Origin: RSA11 sp965652565
GTDB lineage: Bacteria > Actinomycetota > Thermoleophilia > Solirubrobacterales > 70-9
Assembly (NCBI GenBank): GCA_965652565.1
Contig: CBFGWL010000029.1
Location: forward strand, 1 to 31,140
Direction: 5' to 3'
DNA: 31,140 nt
Both the position numbers and the translations under genes were made by a program. Shown here piece after piece: positions 24,148 through 31,140 of the stretch. The notes under the pieces are model-generated. The model did not search any database. It had not been told where the DNA came from and saw only the letters and a program-made list of their open reading frames with translations. Numbering within the stretch: position 1 is the first letter of the stretch; each line of letters begins with the position of its first letter.

Positions 24148-24155
24148 GCGCCGCC

Positions 24156-24722
24156 ATGGTCCTGAGTGACCGAACCATCCGTGCGGAGATCGCGGCCGGG
24201 AGGATCGAGATCGACCCGTTCGAGGACTCGATGGTGCAGCCCTCGAGCGTCGACGTGCGCGTCGATCGCCGCTTCCGCGTCTTCCACAACGCGCGCTACC
24301 CGTACATCGACGTGCGCGAGCCGATGGAGGGGCTCACGGAGCTGGTCGAGATCGGCGACGAGGAGCCGTTCATCCTGCACCCGGGCGAGTTCGTGCTGGG
24401 CCAGACGCTCGAGCGCGTCAAGCTGCCCGACGACATCGTCGCCCGGCTCGAGGGCAAGAGCTCCCTGGGACGTTTGGGGCTCTTGATCCACTCGACCGCC
24501 GGCTTCGTGGACGCGGGCTTCGCCGGCAACCTCACGCTCGAGCTCTCGAACGTCGCCAACCTGCCGATCACGATCTACCACGGCATGCCGATCGGGCAGA
24601 TGTCCTTCATGCGCATGGACGGGCCGGTCGAGAATCCCTATGGATCGCGGGAGACCGGCAGCAAGTACCAGGGCCAGGCCGAGCCCACGCCCTCGCGCTT
24701 CCACCTGAACTTCAAGCGGTAA
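24156..24722 (+). CDS. dcd: dCTP deaminase
   Basis: A 188-residue trimeric dCTP deaminase. It supplies dUTP, or dUMP directly if bifunctional, for thymidylate synthesis. Core motifs are MVLSDRTIRAEI at the start, the phosphate-contacting GKSSLGRLGL (100-109), and STAGFVDAGFAGNLTLELSN with the catalytic Glu129. Whether it also has dUTPase activity, as in the mycobacterial enzyme, is not decided here. The ATG matches the family start; the frame is open further upstream but that region is intergenic. The -10-like TAGACT 8 nt upstream suggests a leaderless mRNA. Confidence 0.95.
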   Translation: MVLSDRTIRAEIAAGRIEIDPFEDSMVQPSSVDVRVDRRFRVFHNARYPYIDVREPMEGLTELVEIGDEEPFILHPGEFVLGQTLERVKLPDDIVARLEGKSSLGRLGLLIHSTAGFVDAGFAGNLTLELSNVANLPITIYHGMPIGQMSFMRMDGPVENPYGSRETGSKYQGQAEPTPSRFHLNFKR

Positions 24723-24750
24723 TGGGCAAGACAGGGCGCCTGCGGTGCCC

Positions 24751-24756
24751 TACCAT
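24751..24756 (+). promoter_or_regulatory. Putative -10 box for leaderless tatA
   Basis: TACCAT ends exactly 7 nt before the ATG at 24764. No Shine-Dalgarno is seen. Confidence 0.5.
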
Positions 24757-24763
24757 CTGATCG

Positions 24764-25030
24764 ATGCCCAATATCGGACCACTCGAGTTGGCGATCGTCT
24801 TGATCATCGCACTCGTCGTCTTCGGGCCCAAGCGGCTGCCGGAGCTCGGCAAGTCGCTCGGCAGCGGCATGCGGGAGTTCAAGGACTCGATCACCGGGCG
24901 CAACGACGAGGAGAAGCAGCGCGAGCGCACCAAGCGGGAGCTCGAGAAGCAGTCGCCGGCCACCGCCGCGCCGGACGCGACCGCCGAGGAGTCCGCAGAG
25001 GGCGAGATCGTCTCCGAGCCGCGCGAGTAG
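24764..25030 (+). CDS. tatA: Sec-independent translocase protein TatA
   Basis: An 88-residue TatA/E-type subunit that forms the pore of the twin-arginine pathway for folded proteins. It has a short N-terminal membrane helix (ELAIVLIIALVVF), the FGPKRLPELGKSLGSGMREFK hinge and amphipathic helix, then a charged, alanine/glutamate-rich tail. The gene is 29 bases before tatC and in the same direction. No tatB is seen, in line with Gram-positive minimal systems. Confidence 0.95.
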   Translation: MPNIGPLELAIVLIIALVVFGPKRLPELGKSLGSGMREFKDSITGRNDEEKQRERTKRELEKQSPATAAPDATAEESAEGEIVSEPRE

Positions 25031-25059
25031 CCAGCGCGCCGGGCGGGAGGCCGTAGGCG

Positions 25060-25833
25060 GTGGCGCGGATCAAGCCGGTCGAGTTCGACGACCGGATGAC
25101 CCTGGTCGAGCACCTCGACGAGCTGCGCACGCGGATCATCGTCTCGGTGCTCGTGCTCGTGCTCGCGATCGCGTTCTGCTTCTGGCAGCGCGACCTGCTG
25201 CTCGATATCGCCAACCGGCCGCTGCCCGCCGACTACGAGCCCTTCACCTTCAGCCCGACCGAGCCCTTCTTCGTCACCGTCAAGCTCGCCTTCTACGGCG
25301 GCCTGCTGCTGGCCCTGCCCGTGATCCTCTACCAGGCCTACGCGTTCGTGCTGCCCGCCCTGACGCAGCGCGAGCGCCGCGCGGTCATGCCGTTCTTGAT
25401 CTCCGTGCCGTTCCTGTTCGTCGCGGGCGCGGTCTTCGCCTACTTCCTGATCACCCCCACTGCCCTGCAGTTCCTGCTCGTCACGTTCCCCGGCGACGAC
25501 ACCTTCGAGGTGGCGGTGCGGGCGCAGGACTACTACAGCTTCGTGGTGCTCACCGTGATGTCGGTTGGCGTGCTCTTCCAGATCCCGATCGCGGTCATGT
25601 CGGTCTGCCGCCTGGGGATCACCACGCCGCAGCAGCTCGCGCGCAATCGCCGCTACGCGATCCTGATCATCGCCATCGTGGCCATGCTGCTGCCCGGCCA
25701 GGACCCGGTCACGATGCTGATCGCGATGACGCCGCTGTATCTGCTGTTCGAGTTCTCGCTGCTGCTGGCGAAGGCGTTCGGGCGCCCGCCCGACGACGTC
25801 GCGGCGGCCACGCCGGCGGAAGCCGCGCGCTAA
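25060..25833 (+). CDS. tatC: Sec-independent translocase protein TatC
   Basis: A 257-residue six-helix receptor that binds twin-arginine signal peptides. The N-terminal MTLVEHLDELRTRI is the conserved cytoplasmic signal-recognition segment. FTFSPTEPFFVTVKLAFYGGLLLALPVILYQ and the FALPALTQRER-like stretch are family hallmarks. It starts with GTG. Its likely clients in this window include the Rieske protein with TRRTVF. The C-terminus is a short alanine-rich tail. Confidence 0.96.
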   Translation: MARIKPVEFDDRMTLVEHLDELRTRIIVSVLVLVLAIAFCFWQRDLLLDIANRPLPADYEPFTFSPTEPFFVTVKLAFYGGLLLALPVILYQAYAFVLPALTQRERRAVMPFLISVPFLFVAGAVFAYFLITPTALQFLLVTFPGDDTFEVAVRAQDYYSFVVLTVMSVGVLFQIPIAVMSVCRLGITTPQQLARNRRYAILIIAIVAMLLPGQDPVTMLIAMTPLYLLFEFSLLLAKAFGRPPDDVAAATPAEAAR

Positions 25834-25863
25834 TCAAGCGCGCACCGGTACCCTCTCGATCTC

Positions 25864-26616
25864 GTGCTGTTCGATCTTTCAAATCCGCGGCGCAAAAATG
25901 TCCTTCGCGTCGTCTACGCGTTCCTCGCGGTCATCTTCGCCGTGGGCTTCATCGGCTTCGGAATCGGCGGTGAGCTCGGCGGCGGCGGCATCCTGGACGA
26001 GGTCTTCGGGACCAACTCCGGCAGCACCGCCGATCAGTTCAAGGACCAGATCGAGGACGTCGAGGAGCAGCTCGAAGCCGATCCGAACGACCCCCAGGCG
26101 CTCGCCGAGCTCGCCTCGCTGCGCTACCAGTCGGGTCGCTCCCAGCTCGGGGTCGATGAGGAGACGCAGCAGCTCGCGCTCACCGAGGACGCGAAGTCGG
26201 AGTTCGACAAGGCGTTCGACGCCTGGCAGCAGTATCTCGCGCTCGAACCCAAGAAGCCCGACGCGGCGACCGCCGCGAGCATGCGGGACGCCTACGACCT
26301 GGTGGGCGACTATCGCAACGCCGCCCAGGCGCAGGCGATCCTCGCCGCGGACAACCCGAGCTTCAACGAGTACGCCAACCTCGCGTACTACTGGTTCAAC
26401 GCCCTCAACCTCAAGGAGGGCGACAAGGCCCTCGAGCAGGCCCGCAAGCACGTCGAGGATCCTGAGGATCGCCGGGCCCTCAAGCAGTTCGCGGACCTGC
26501 GCAAGGAGGCCAAGCGCGTGAAGAAGGAGCAGGGCAAGCAACCCTCCGAGGGGGCCGATCCGCTCGGCGAAGCCGCGCCCGGCCTCTCCGGCCAAAACCC
26601 GCTCCTCGGCCCCTGA
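25864..26616 (+). CDS. Membrane-anchored TPR-like protein
   Basis: A 250-residue protein with a basic N-terminus (NPRRKNVLR), one membrane helix (about residues 14-33), a glycine-rich linker and an outward helical part. The helices look like degenerate tetratricopeptide repeats (DPNDPQALAELASLRYQSGR; DAWQQYLALEPKKPDAATA; EYANLAYYWFNALNLKEGDKALEQARKH). The end is Lys/Pro-rich. It probably serves as a scaffold; the partner is unknown. It follows tatC by 30 bases, but TACCCT (25849-25854) 9 nt before its GTG suggests its own leaderless promoter. Confidence 0.82.
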   Translation: MLFDLSNPRRKNVLRVVYAFLAVIFAVGFIGFGIGGELGGGGILDEVFGTNSGSTADQFKDQIEDVEEQLEADPNDPQALAELASLRYQSGRSQLGVDEETQQLALTEDAKSEFDKAFDAWQQYLALEPKKPDAATAASMRDAYDLVGDYRNAAQAQAILAADNPSFNEYANLAYYWFNALNLKEGDKALEQARKHVEDPEDRRALKQFADLRKEAKRVKKEQGKQPSEGADPLGEAAPGLSGQNPLLGP

Positions 26617-26619
26617 TCC

Positions 26620-26638
26620 GGCCGCAAACCGAGCGGCC
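26620..26638 (+). terminator. Weak terminator-like hairpin
   Basis: GGCCGC and GCGGCC are perfect 6-bp arms around a 7-nt loop, starting 4 bases after the stop of the TPR-like gene. There is no T-tract. Confidence 0.4.
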
Positions 26639-26681
26639 CCGCGGGGGTCTCAAAAGGGCTGGACGAGCACGCGTGTCTCGC

Positions 26682-26687
26682 TACCAT
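26682..26687 (+). promoter_or_regulatory. Putative -10 box of the tRNA-Lys gene
   Basis: TACCAT ends 6 nt before the first base of the mature tRNA at 26694, so transcription may begin at or very near the mature 5' end. Confidence 0.5.
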
Positions 26688-26693
26688 TCCGGC

Positions 26694-26766
26694 GGGCCAT
26701 TAGCTCAACTGGTAGAGCAGGAGACTCTTAATCTCAAGGTTGAAGGTTCGAGTCCTTCATGGCCCA
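26694..26766 (+). tRNA. tRNA-Lys (anticodon CTT)
   Basis: A complete 73-nt cloverleaf: acceptor GGGCCAT/ATGGCCC, D arm GCTC/GAGC, anticodon loop CTCTTAA with CTT at 26727-26729, T arm GAAGG-TTCGAGT-CCTTC and discriminator A. The top pair of the anticodon stem is a G-A mismatch (GGAGA against TCTCA). The CCA end is not encoded. It reads lysine AAG codons, the dominant lysine codon here. Confidence 0.96.
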
Positions 26767-26970
26767 CTTGACTCCGAAGCTCCGGCCGCGTTCGCCCTCG
26801 GGCGCCGCGCCCGCGGCGGAACACGGCGCAGCTGGGCGCGGCCGGCCGACACTCGCTCGTCGCCGGGCCAAGCTGCGACACTGGCGGGCGACGATGTTGA
26901 GGATGAATAGGCCAAGCGCGGCGGGCACCAAGGCGCCCTCGGCGGCGAGCGCAATCCCGCCCCTACAGGC

Positions 26971-28926
26971 GTGAGCAAGTCCGAGCGCGGCCGCAGCGGC
27001 GGGCACCCCGGGGGGACCGGTGCGGTGCTCGGAGTCCGGTTGCTCCGCTACTCCGGCGTCCAGGGCACCACCCTGGTCATCTCGAACCTGATCCAGCTCG
27101 CCTCGATCGCGGTCGTCGCGAACTTCCTCGGGCCGGCGGAGCTGGGGCGTTACGCGCTGCTGCTCTTCCTCGCCGGCCTGATGACCCAGATCATGGTCTT
27201 GCTCGTCAAGCCGGGGACGATCCGCAGGACGTTTGGCGGCGGCGACGACGAGGACGACGATGACGACCAGGGTGCGGACGAGGAGGTCTCGACCTCGCCC
27301 CAGCGCACGCTCGGCACCGGGCTCGCCTGGGCGTTCGTCCTCGGGTTGATCGGCACGGGCATCGTCGTCTGGTGGCGCGAGCCGATCGCCGAGGTGCTGC
27401 TGGGCAGCACCGAAGACGCGAGCCTCGTGCTGTGGGCGGGCCTTCTGTCAGGCGTGTGGCTGGTCTTCAAGATCGCCGACATCATCATCTGGCTCGAGCG
27501 CCGGCCCACCGCGTTCATCCTCTCGGACGCCTCGCGGCCCATCCTCGTGCTGATCGCGATGGTCGCCGTGCTCGCCTCGGGGGCCGACGTAGAGGGCGCG
27601 ATCATCGCGACGACGGTGGGCACCGCCCTCGCCGCGGCCTTCGCGGTGTTCCTCCTGCGCGGGTCCTTCGAGCCCTCGTTCGACCTGCGGGAGGTGGGGC
27701 AGATCATCCTCCGCGGTCGCTACCGCGCGCCGATCATCATGTCGTTCTGGGCGATCCAGAACGCCGACATCTTCCTGCTGTCGCGCTTCGTCGACGACGC
27801 CGACCTCGGCATCTACCACCTGGCGTCGAGGATCGGCATGGTCGTGGCGTTCCTGCCGCAGGGATTCCGCATGTCGCTGCGCCCGCTGCGCAAGGCGGCG
27901 ATCTTCAAGGCGGTCCGCGAGGAGTACGGGCAGCGCGAGCAGCGCGGCCAGCTGCTGGGCTACTTCCTGCTGCTCTGCATCTTCGCCGTGCTCGCGATGG
28001 TGGTCGGGGGCGCGGTGCTGGTGGACGTGGCGCCCTCCTCGTACGGCCCAGCGGCGCCGCTGATCCCGTTCACCGCGGCGGCGTTCGTGATGCCGTCCTT
28101 CTACCGCGGGATCAACCAGAACGTGAACATCCCGCACAAGCGGGCGACGTTCATCACGGGCTGCGTGCTCGCGTTCCTGATCTTCGCGGGGATGATCGCC
28201 TGGCTCGCCCCCGAGATCGGTGTGTACGCGGCCCCGCTGGGGATGATCGCGGGCTTCGGCATCCCGGGCGCCTACATGTTCCTGCGCTGCCAGCTCGGCA
28301 AGCGCCCGATCGCCTTCCCCTACTCGGAGGTCCTGCGGGCGATCCTGATCGCGGTTGCGATCGGCGTGGGCTTCCACCTCCTCCCGCCGATGAACGTGTG
28401 GGTCGAGCTCGTGGTCGCCCTCCTTGCGCTCGCGCTGTTCGTGGTGCTGCTCTTCGTCTTCCGCGTCGTGCCCGAGAACCACTGGCGGCCGCTCATGCAC
28501 ATGGCGCGGTCGGCGGTGCGCGGCACGGTGATCCACGACCTGAACCCGCGCGCCGGGCTGCGCTCGCTCGGGCGCATGGAGCGCAGGCGCCTGCGCCGCG
28601 CGGTCACCACCGGCCTCTCCGCCGAGGAGCTGCGCGACGGGCACGGCGAGGTGCTGGTGGGCTACCTGCGCCGCGTCGGCGACCGCGCCGGCGTGCCGGA
28701 CATCGCCGAGCCCACCGAGTTCGACGGCGAGATCTCGCTGTTTTTGTTCGAGCGCGCCCCGACGGCGGTCCGCAACGCGACCATGCGGCGCCTGCTCGCC
28801 GCGGGGGCGAGCTCGAACGAGCTGCGCGCCCTGGAGGAGCTCGCCAACCACCTGGCCCGCGCCCCGCGCGACGCCTGGCACGGCAAGCGCAAGGGCGAGG
28901 TGCCCCGCAGGCGGCTGCGCAGGTAG
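26971..28926 (+). CDS. Polysaccharide flippase-like membrane protein (MATE/Wzx type) with extra C-terminal domain
   Basis: A 651-residue protein with about twelve membrane helices (residues ~28-505), resembling lipid-linked oligosaccharide flippases of the MOP superfamily. It begins LLRYSGVQGTTLVISNLIQLASIAVVANFLGPAELGRYALLLFLAGL, the usual helix 1-2 pattern. Two features are unusual. A very acidic stretch (residues 92-105, GDDEDDDDDQGADEE) follows helix 2. A soluble C-terminal extension of about 140 residues, rich in Arg and Leu helices, ends in KRKGEVPRRRLRR. The substrate is unknown. It starts at GTG, 205 bases after the tRNA. The asparagine-synthetase-like gene follows by 25 bases, suggesting a cell-surface glycan or glycolipid role (inference). 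Confidence 0.82.
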   Translation: MSKSERGRSGGHPGGTGAVLGVRLLRYSGVQGTTLVISNLIQLASIAVVANFLGPAELGRYALLLFLAGLMTQIMVLLVKPGTIRRTFGGGDDEDDDDDQGADEEVSTSPQRTLGTGLAWAFVLGLIGTGIVVWWREPIAEVLLGSTEDASLVLWAGLLSGVWLVFKIADIIIWLERRPTAFILSDASRPILVLIAMVAVLASGADVEGAIIATTVGTALAAAFAVFLLRGSFEPSFDLREVGQIILRGRYRAPIIMSFWAIQNADIFLLSRFVDDADLGIYHLASRIGMVVAFLPQGFRMSLRPLRKAAIFKAVREEYGQREQRGQLLGYFLLLCIFAVLAMVVGGAVLVDVAPSSYGPAAPLIPFTAAAFVMPSFYRGINQNVNIPHKRATFITGCVLAFLIFAGMIAWLAPEIGVYAAPLGMIAGFGIPGAYMFLRCQLGKRPIAFPYSEVLRAILIAVAIGVGFHLLPPMNVWVELVVALLALALFVVLLFVFRVVPENHWRPLMHMARSAVRGTVIHDLNPRAGLRSLGRMERRRLRRAVTTGLSAEELRDGHGEVLVGYLRRVGDRAGVPDIAEPTEFDGEISLFLFERAPTAVRNATMRRLLAAGASSNELRALEELANHLARAPRDAWHGKRKGEVPRRRLRR

Positions 28927-28951
28927 GGCGCCCTGTACCGTCCCCCGGGCG

Positions 28952-30703
28952 ATGGCTGAGATCGTCGACCCCACCGTGCTCGTCTACGCCCTGGAGGCGG
29001 ACGAGGGCGACGAGGAACTCGAGCGCAGGGCGGAGCGCGTCCAGGCGCACTACCAGGGGCAGGCCCACGGCGAGCTCGAGCGGCGCGCCTGGCGCGCGGG
29101 AGGGGTCGGCGTCCTCGCCCTGCACGACCCGGTCCTGAGCTGCGCCTGGCCCTACTGGTACGAAGACGCCGACCGCGCCCTGGTGGGCGCCTACATCCCG
29201 GTGGGCTGGAGCGGCCTCGCGGAGCCCGACGGCCTCGGCGGCGCGGCACGTCACCTGGCGACCGCGCTCGCCCGCGACCCGGGGCTGGTCGCGCGCGAGC
29301 TGAACGCCCCGCAGATGGTCGCGCTCGCCGACCGGCGCGCGGGCACGGTCACGCTCGCCAACGACGCTCTGGGGGCGGGGCGGCTGTACGAGTTCGAGTT
29401 CCCCGGCGGCCGGGCCTGGTCCAACCGGCTCGGCGCGCTCGCGCTCTTCGCCGGGACGGAGCCCGAGCCCGACGAGCGCGGCTGGGCGCTGTTCGCGGCC
29501 GCGGGCTGGTTCATGGGCGACTCCACGCCGGTGCGCGGCATGCGCAAGGTCGCGCCGGGGACGGTGCTGCGCGTCGGCCCGCAGGGCGCGAGCGTCGAGG
29601 AGACGGGCGCCGCGGAGGCGCTCGCCGGCCGCGGCGTGGCGGGCGAGGCCCGGGTCGACGAGGCGGCGGAGGCAGCGAAGCTCGCGCTGCGCACGGCCGC
29701 CGCGGTGTTCCCGGAGCGGCCGCGGGTGGACCTCTCCGGCGGGCGCGACTCGCGGGTCTCGGCCGCCGCGGCGATCGCCGCGGGCATCGACGCCGAGCTG
29801 CGCACGAGCGACGTGAAGGCGGGCGAGGCGGACATCGCCCGCGAGCTGGTCGCCCGCGCGCCGCGCGAGGTCGACCACAAGGTCGCCTGGAGGGAGGGAC
29901 AGCAGAAGGTGCACACCAAGCCGCTGCGCGCCCGCGCCCGCGACCTGTTCCTGTTGCACGAGGGGATGCGCTACGCGGGGCGCGTGCGCGGGCGGATGGC
30001 CCTGCCCCCGCCGCCGCAGCGCTTCGCGTCGATCTCGGGACACGGCGGCGAGATTGCGCACGGCTTCTACTACCCGAGCGAGCGCAAGCTCGCCGAGGCG
30101 CGGTCGGGCGGCGAGGCCGGGCTGCTCGCGCGCCTCATGACCTCCGTGCGCCGCGGCCACGACGCCGCGGGCGCCGACGCGTACGCGGCCGCCGAGGCCG
30201 AGTTCCGCCGCCAGCTCGACCGCGGGCGCGCGGCCGGCGTCGAGGGCCCCGCGCTGCTCGACTGGTTCTACCTGATGGACCGCTTCCCGCACCGCTCGGG
30301 CCTCGCCGCGCACGCGCAGCGGATCACGGTGTTCTCCTCGCCGAGCTTCATCCAGTCGGCGTTCACGCTCACCCCGGAGGAGCGCCTGGAGGCGAAGCTC
30401 CACCGCGAGCTGCTCGAGCGCCTCGTGCCTGCCTGGGCGGAGGTGCCCTACTTCAAGCGCCGCGCCCGCGACCCGATCCGCAGGGCGCGGATCTGGGAGG
30501 GGCAGTCGGGACGCGAGCTGGCCGCGATGCTGCGCCGCGAGGACGCCTGGGAGGACTGCTTCGACGCGCGGCGCGTGCGCCGGATGTGGCGGCGGGCGCG
30601 CTTCTGGCGGCCGGCTCCGGAATGGGAGCAGGTCTTCGAGCGCGTCGTCTGCCGGATCGCCTTCGAGGACTGGCGCGAGGCGATCCGCCAGGCGCTCGCC
30701 TAG
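28952..30703 (+). CDS. Asparagine-synthetase-like protein without glutaminase cysteine
   Basis: A 583-residue protein. Residues ~255-400 hold an AsnB-like ATP-pyrophosphatase domain: the PP-loop SGGRDS (262-267) in VDLSGGRDSRVSAA, and SGHGGEIAHGFYY (362-374) where AsnB has SGxGGDExFxGY. The N-terminal part (to ~210) looks like a class II glutaminase fold (ADRRAGTVTLANDALGAGRLYEFE; FMGDSTPVRGMRKVAPGTVLRV), yet no cysteine follows the initiator. It may use free ammonia or another amine, or act as an adenylating ligase. Similar proteins lie in glycan gene clusters, which suits the flippase upstream. The ATG has no Shine-Dalgarno; TACCGT (28936-28941) ends 10 nt before it. Confidence 0.83.
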   Translation: MAEIVDPTVLVYALEADEGDEELERRAERVQAHYQGQAHGELERRAWRAGGVGVLALHDPVLSCAWPYWYEDADRALVGAYIPVGWSGLAEPDGLGGAARHLATALARDPGLVARELNAPQMVALADRRAGTVTLANDALGAGRLYEFEFPGGRAWSNRLGALALFAGTEPEPDERGWALFAAAGWFMGDSTPVRGMRKVAPGTVLRVGPQGASVEETGAAEALAGRGVAGEARVDEAAEAAKLALRTAAAVFPERPRVDLSGGRDSRVSAAAAIAAGIDAELRTSDVKAGEADIARELVARAPREVDHKVAWREGQQKVHTKPLRARARDLFLLHEGMRYAGRVRGRMALPPPPQRFASISGHGGEIAHGFYYPSERKLAEARSGGEAGLLARLMTSVRRGHDAAGADAYAAAEAEFRRQLDRGRAAGVEGPALLDWFYLMDRFPHRSGLAAHAQRITVFSSPSFIQSAFTLTPEERLEAKLHRELLERLVPAWAEVPYFKRRARDPIRRARIWEGQSGRELAAMLRREDAWEDCFDARRVRRMWRRARFWRPAPEWEQVFERVVCRIAFEDWREAIRQALA

Positions 30704-30783
30704 GCGCGCAGCGCTCGAGCCGGCGCTGGATCCGCGCGCGTGCCTGGGAGCCGGGGATCGCCCTCTGAGCATCCGTGCCGGGT

Positions 30784-30807
30784 CCTCGCTTGGGGGCCCG
30801 GGCGAGG
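30784..30807 (+). terminator. Terminator-like hairpin
   Basis: CCTCGC and GCGAGG are perfect arms with a mismatch, then GGG/CCC inside. It lies 80 bases after the stop of the asparagine-synthetase-like gene. Confidence 0.45.
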
Positions 30808-30865
30808 GGTAGCCGCCCTTGCGGAAGGAAACATCGGTACGCCGAGGGAGGAGCAAGGAGGCTCA

Positions 30866-31140
30866 TGGCTCGCAAACCGACGGATCAGTACGACGACTAT
30901 TCGATCGTCGACCCGGAGCGCATCCCCGACGGACCGGACGTCCTGCTGGACGTCCCGGTGGTGAAGGTGGACGAGATCGACATCGAGGTCGACGATCTCC
31001 ACGCGCAGCTCGCGGTCATGGCCGAGGTGACGGGCATGGTCGAGCTCAGCGTGGGCGCGGAAGCGCGCCTGGGCAAGGTCGAGCTCAACATCCAGGGCGT
31101 CGAGGCGCAGGCCCTCGTCAAGGCGAGGCTCGACAACGTC
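30866..31140 (+). CDS. Conserved protein of unknown function, partial (first 91 codons)
   Basis: The gene runs off the right edge. The visible N-terminus is acidic with alternating hydrophobic residues: PDVLLDVPVVKVDEIDIEVD, then LHAQLAVMAEVTGMVELSVG and LGKVELNIQGVEAQALVKAR. I recall this pattern in actinobacterial hypothetical proteins, sometimes with long low-complexity tails; no function is known to me. Repeated beta-like VKVDEIDIEVD and helical segments suggest a repetitive fold. The ATG at 30866 has a strong AAGGAGG about 4 nt upstream. Confidence 0.75.

Noticed and set aside
24003..24155. Upstream extension of dcd
   Set aside because: The residues do not match the family, and the ATG at 24156 gives the canonical MVLSDRTI start.
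26734..27006. Minus-strand open frame ending in MKDSNLQP
   Set aside because: This peptide comes from translating the T-arm and acceptor end of the tRNA gene and is a well-known annotation artefact.
28604..30856. 750-codon minus-strand open frame
   Set aside because: Arg/Ala-rich shadow of the asparagine-synthetase-like gene, with no recognisable motif.

Overview
The window is very GC-rich, gene-dense bacterial DNA that looks like a high-GC actinobacterium, most likely of the class Thermoleophilia (Solirubrobacterales-like). This placement is an inference. It rests on the base composition, menaquinone-type respiration genes, a Bacillus/b6f-type split quinol:cytochrome c reductase rather than the common actinobacterial qcrCAB, frequent GTG/TTG starts, CGAAC-N4-GTTCG LexA-box chemistry and several lineage-type secreted proteins. 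No phage, insertion sequence or CRISPR array was seen.

Layout. 1-2995 (-): N-terminal two thirds of the glutamate synthase large subunit, running off the left edge. 3150-4181 (+): luciferase-like flavin oxidoreductase. 4338-5204 (-): secreted basic protein. 5458-6402 (-): a sigma-70 factor whose promoter carries a perfect LexA-type operator between its -35 and -10 boxes. 6727-7386 (+): secreted protein with two copies of one domain. 7510-9998 (+): a small disordered protein translationally coupled to a membrane-anchored PQQ dehydrogenase with a C-terminal cytochrome c. 10008-11352 (-): YmdB-type phosphodiesterase and an unknown protein. 11473-17429 (+): an ABC-2 exporter pair, then hemB, a fused siroheme-decarboxylase-like (AhbA-AhbB) gene, hemL and a MarR regulator. 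These are tightly packed and may be one transcription unit. 17480-18298: an SDR oxidoreductase behind a MarR-type palindrome. 18382-18789: a guanidine-III (ykkC-III) riboswitch followed by an SMR guanidinium exporter.

18960-23542 (+) is a menaquinol-respiration block: a helical unknown with possible HepS resemblance, Rieske protein, cytochrome b6-like subunit, subunit IV-cytochrome c fusion, menaquinone methyltransferase and a long-chain polyprenyl diphosphate synthase. 23624-24028 (-) is a zinc-ribbon unknown. 24156-26616 (+) holds dcd, tatA, tatC and a membrane-anchored TPR-like protein; the Tat system could export the twin-arginine Rieske protein. A tRNA-Lys(CTT) is followed by a flippase-like membrane protein, an asparagine-synthetase-like protein without an N-terminal cysteine nucleophile, and the start of a conserved unknown at the right edge.

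The most interesting signals are four. (1) An SOS-type operator controls a primary-like sigma factor. (2) A guanidine-III aptamer is bracketed by an 8-nt sequence complementary to the Shine-Dalgarno/start region. (3) A fused AhbA-AhbB-like protein sits inside a hemB-hemL cluster. (4) At least nine genes lack a Shine-Dalgarno sequence and instead have a TAnnnT hexamer 7-10 nt before the start codon, suggesting widespread leaderless transcription. No wholly new system could be demonstrated from sequence alone.
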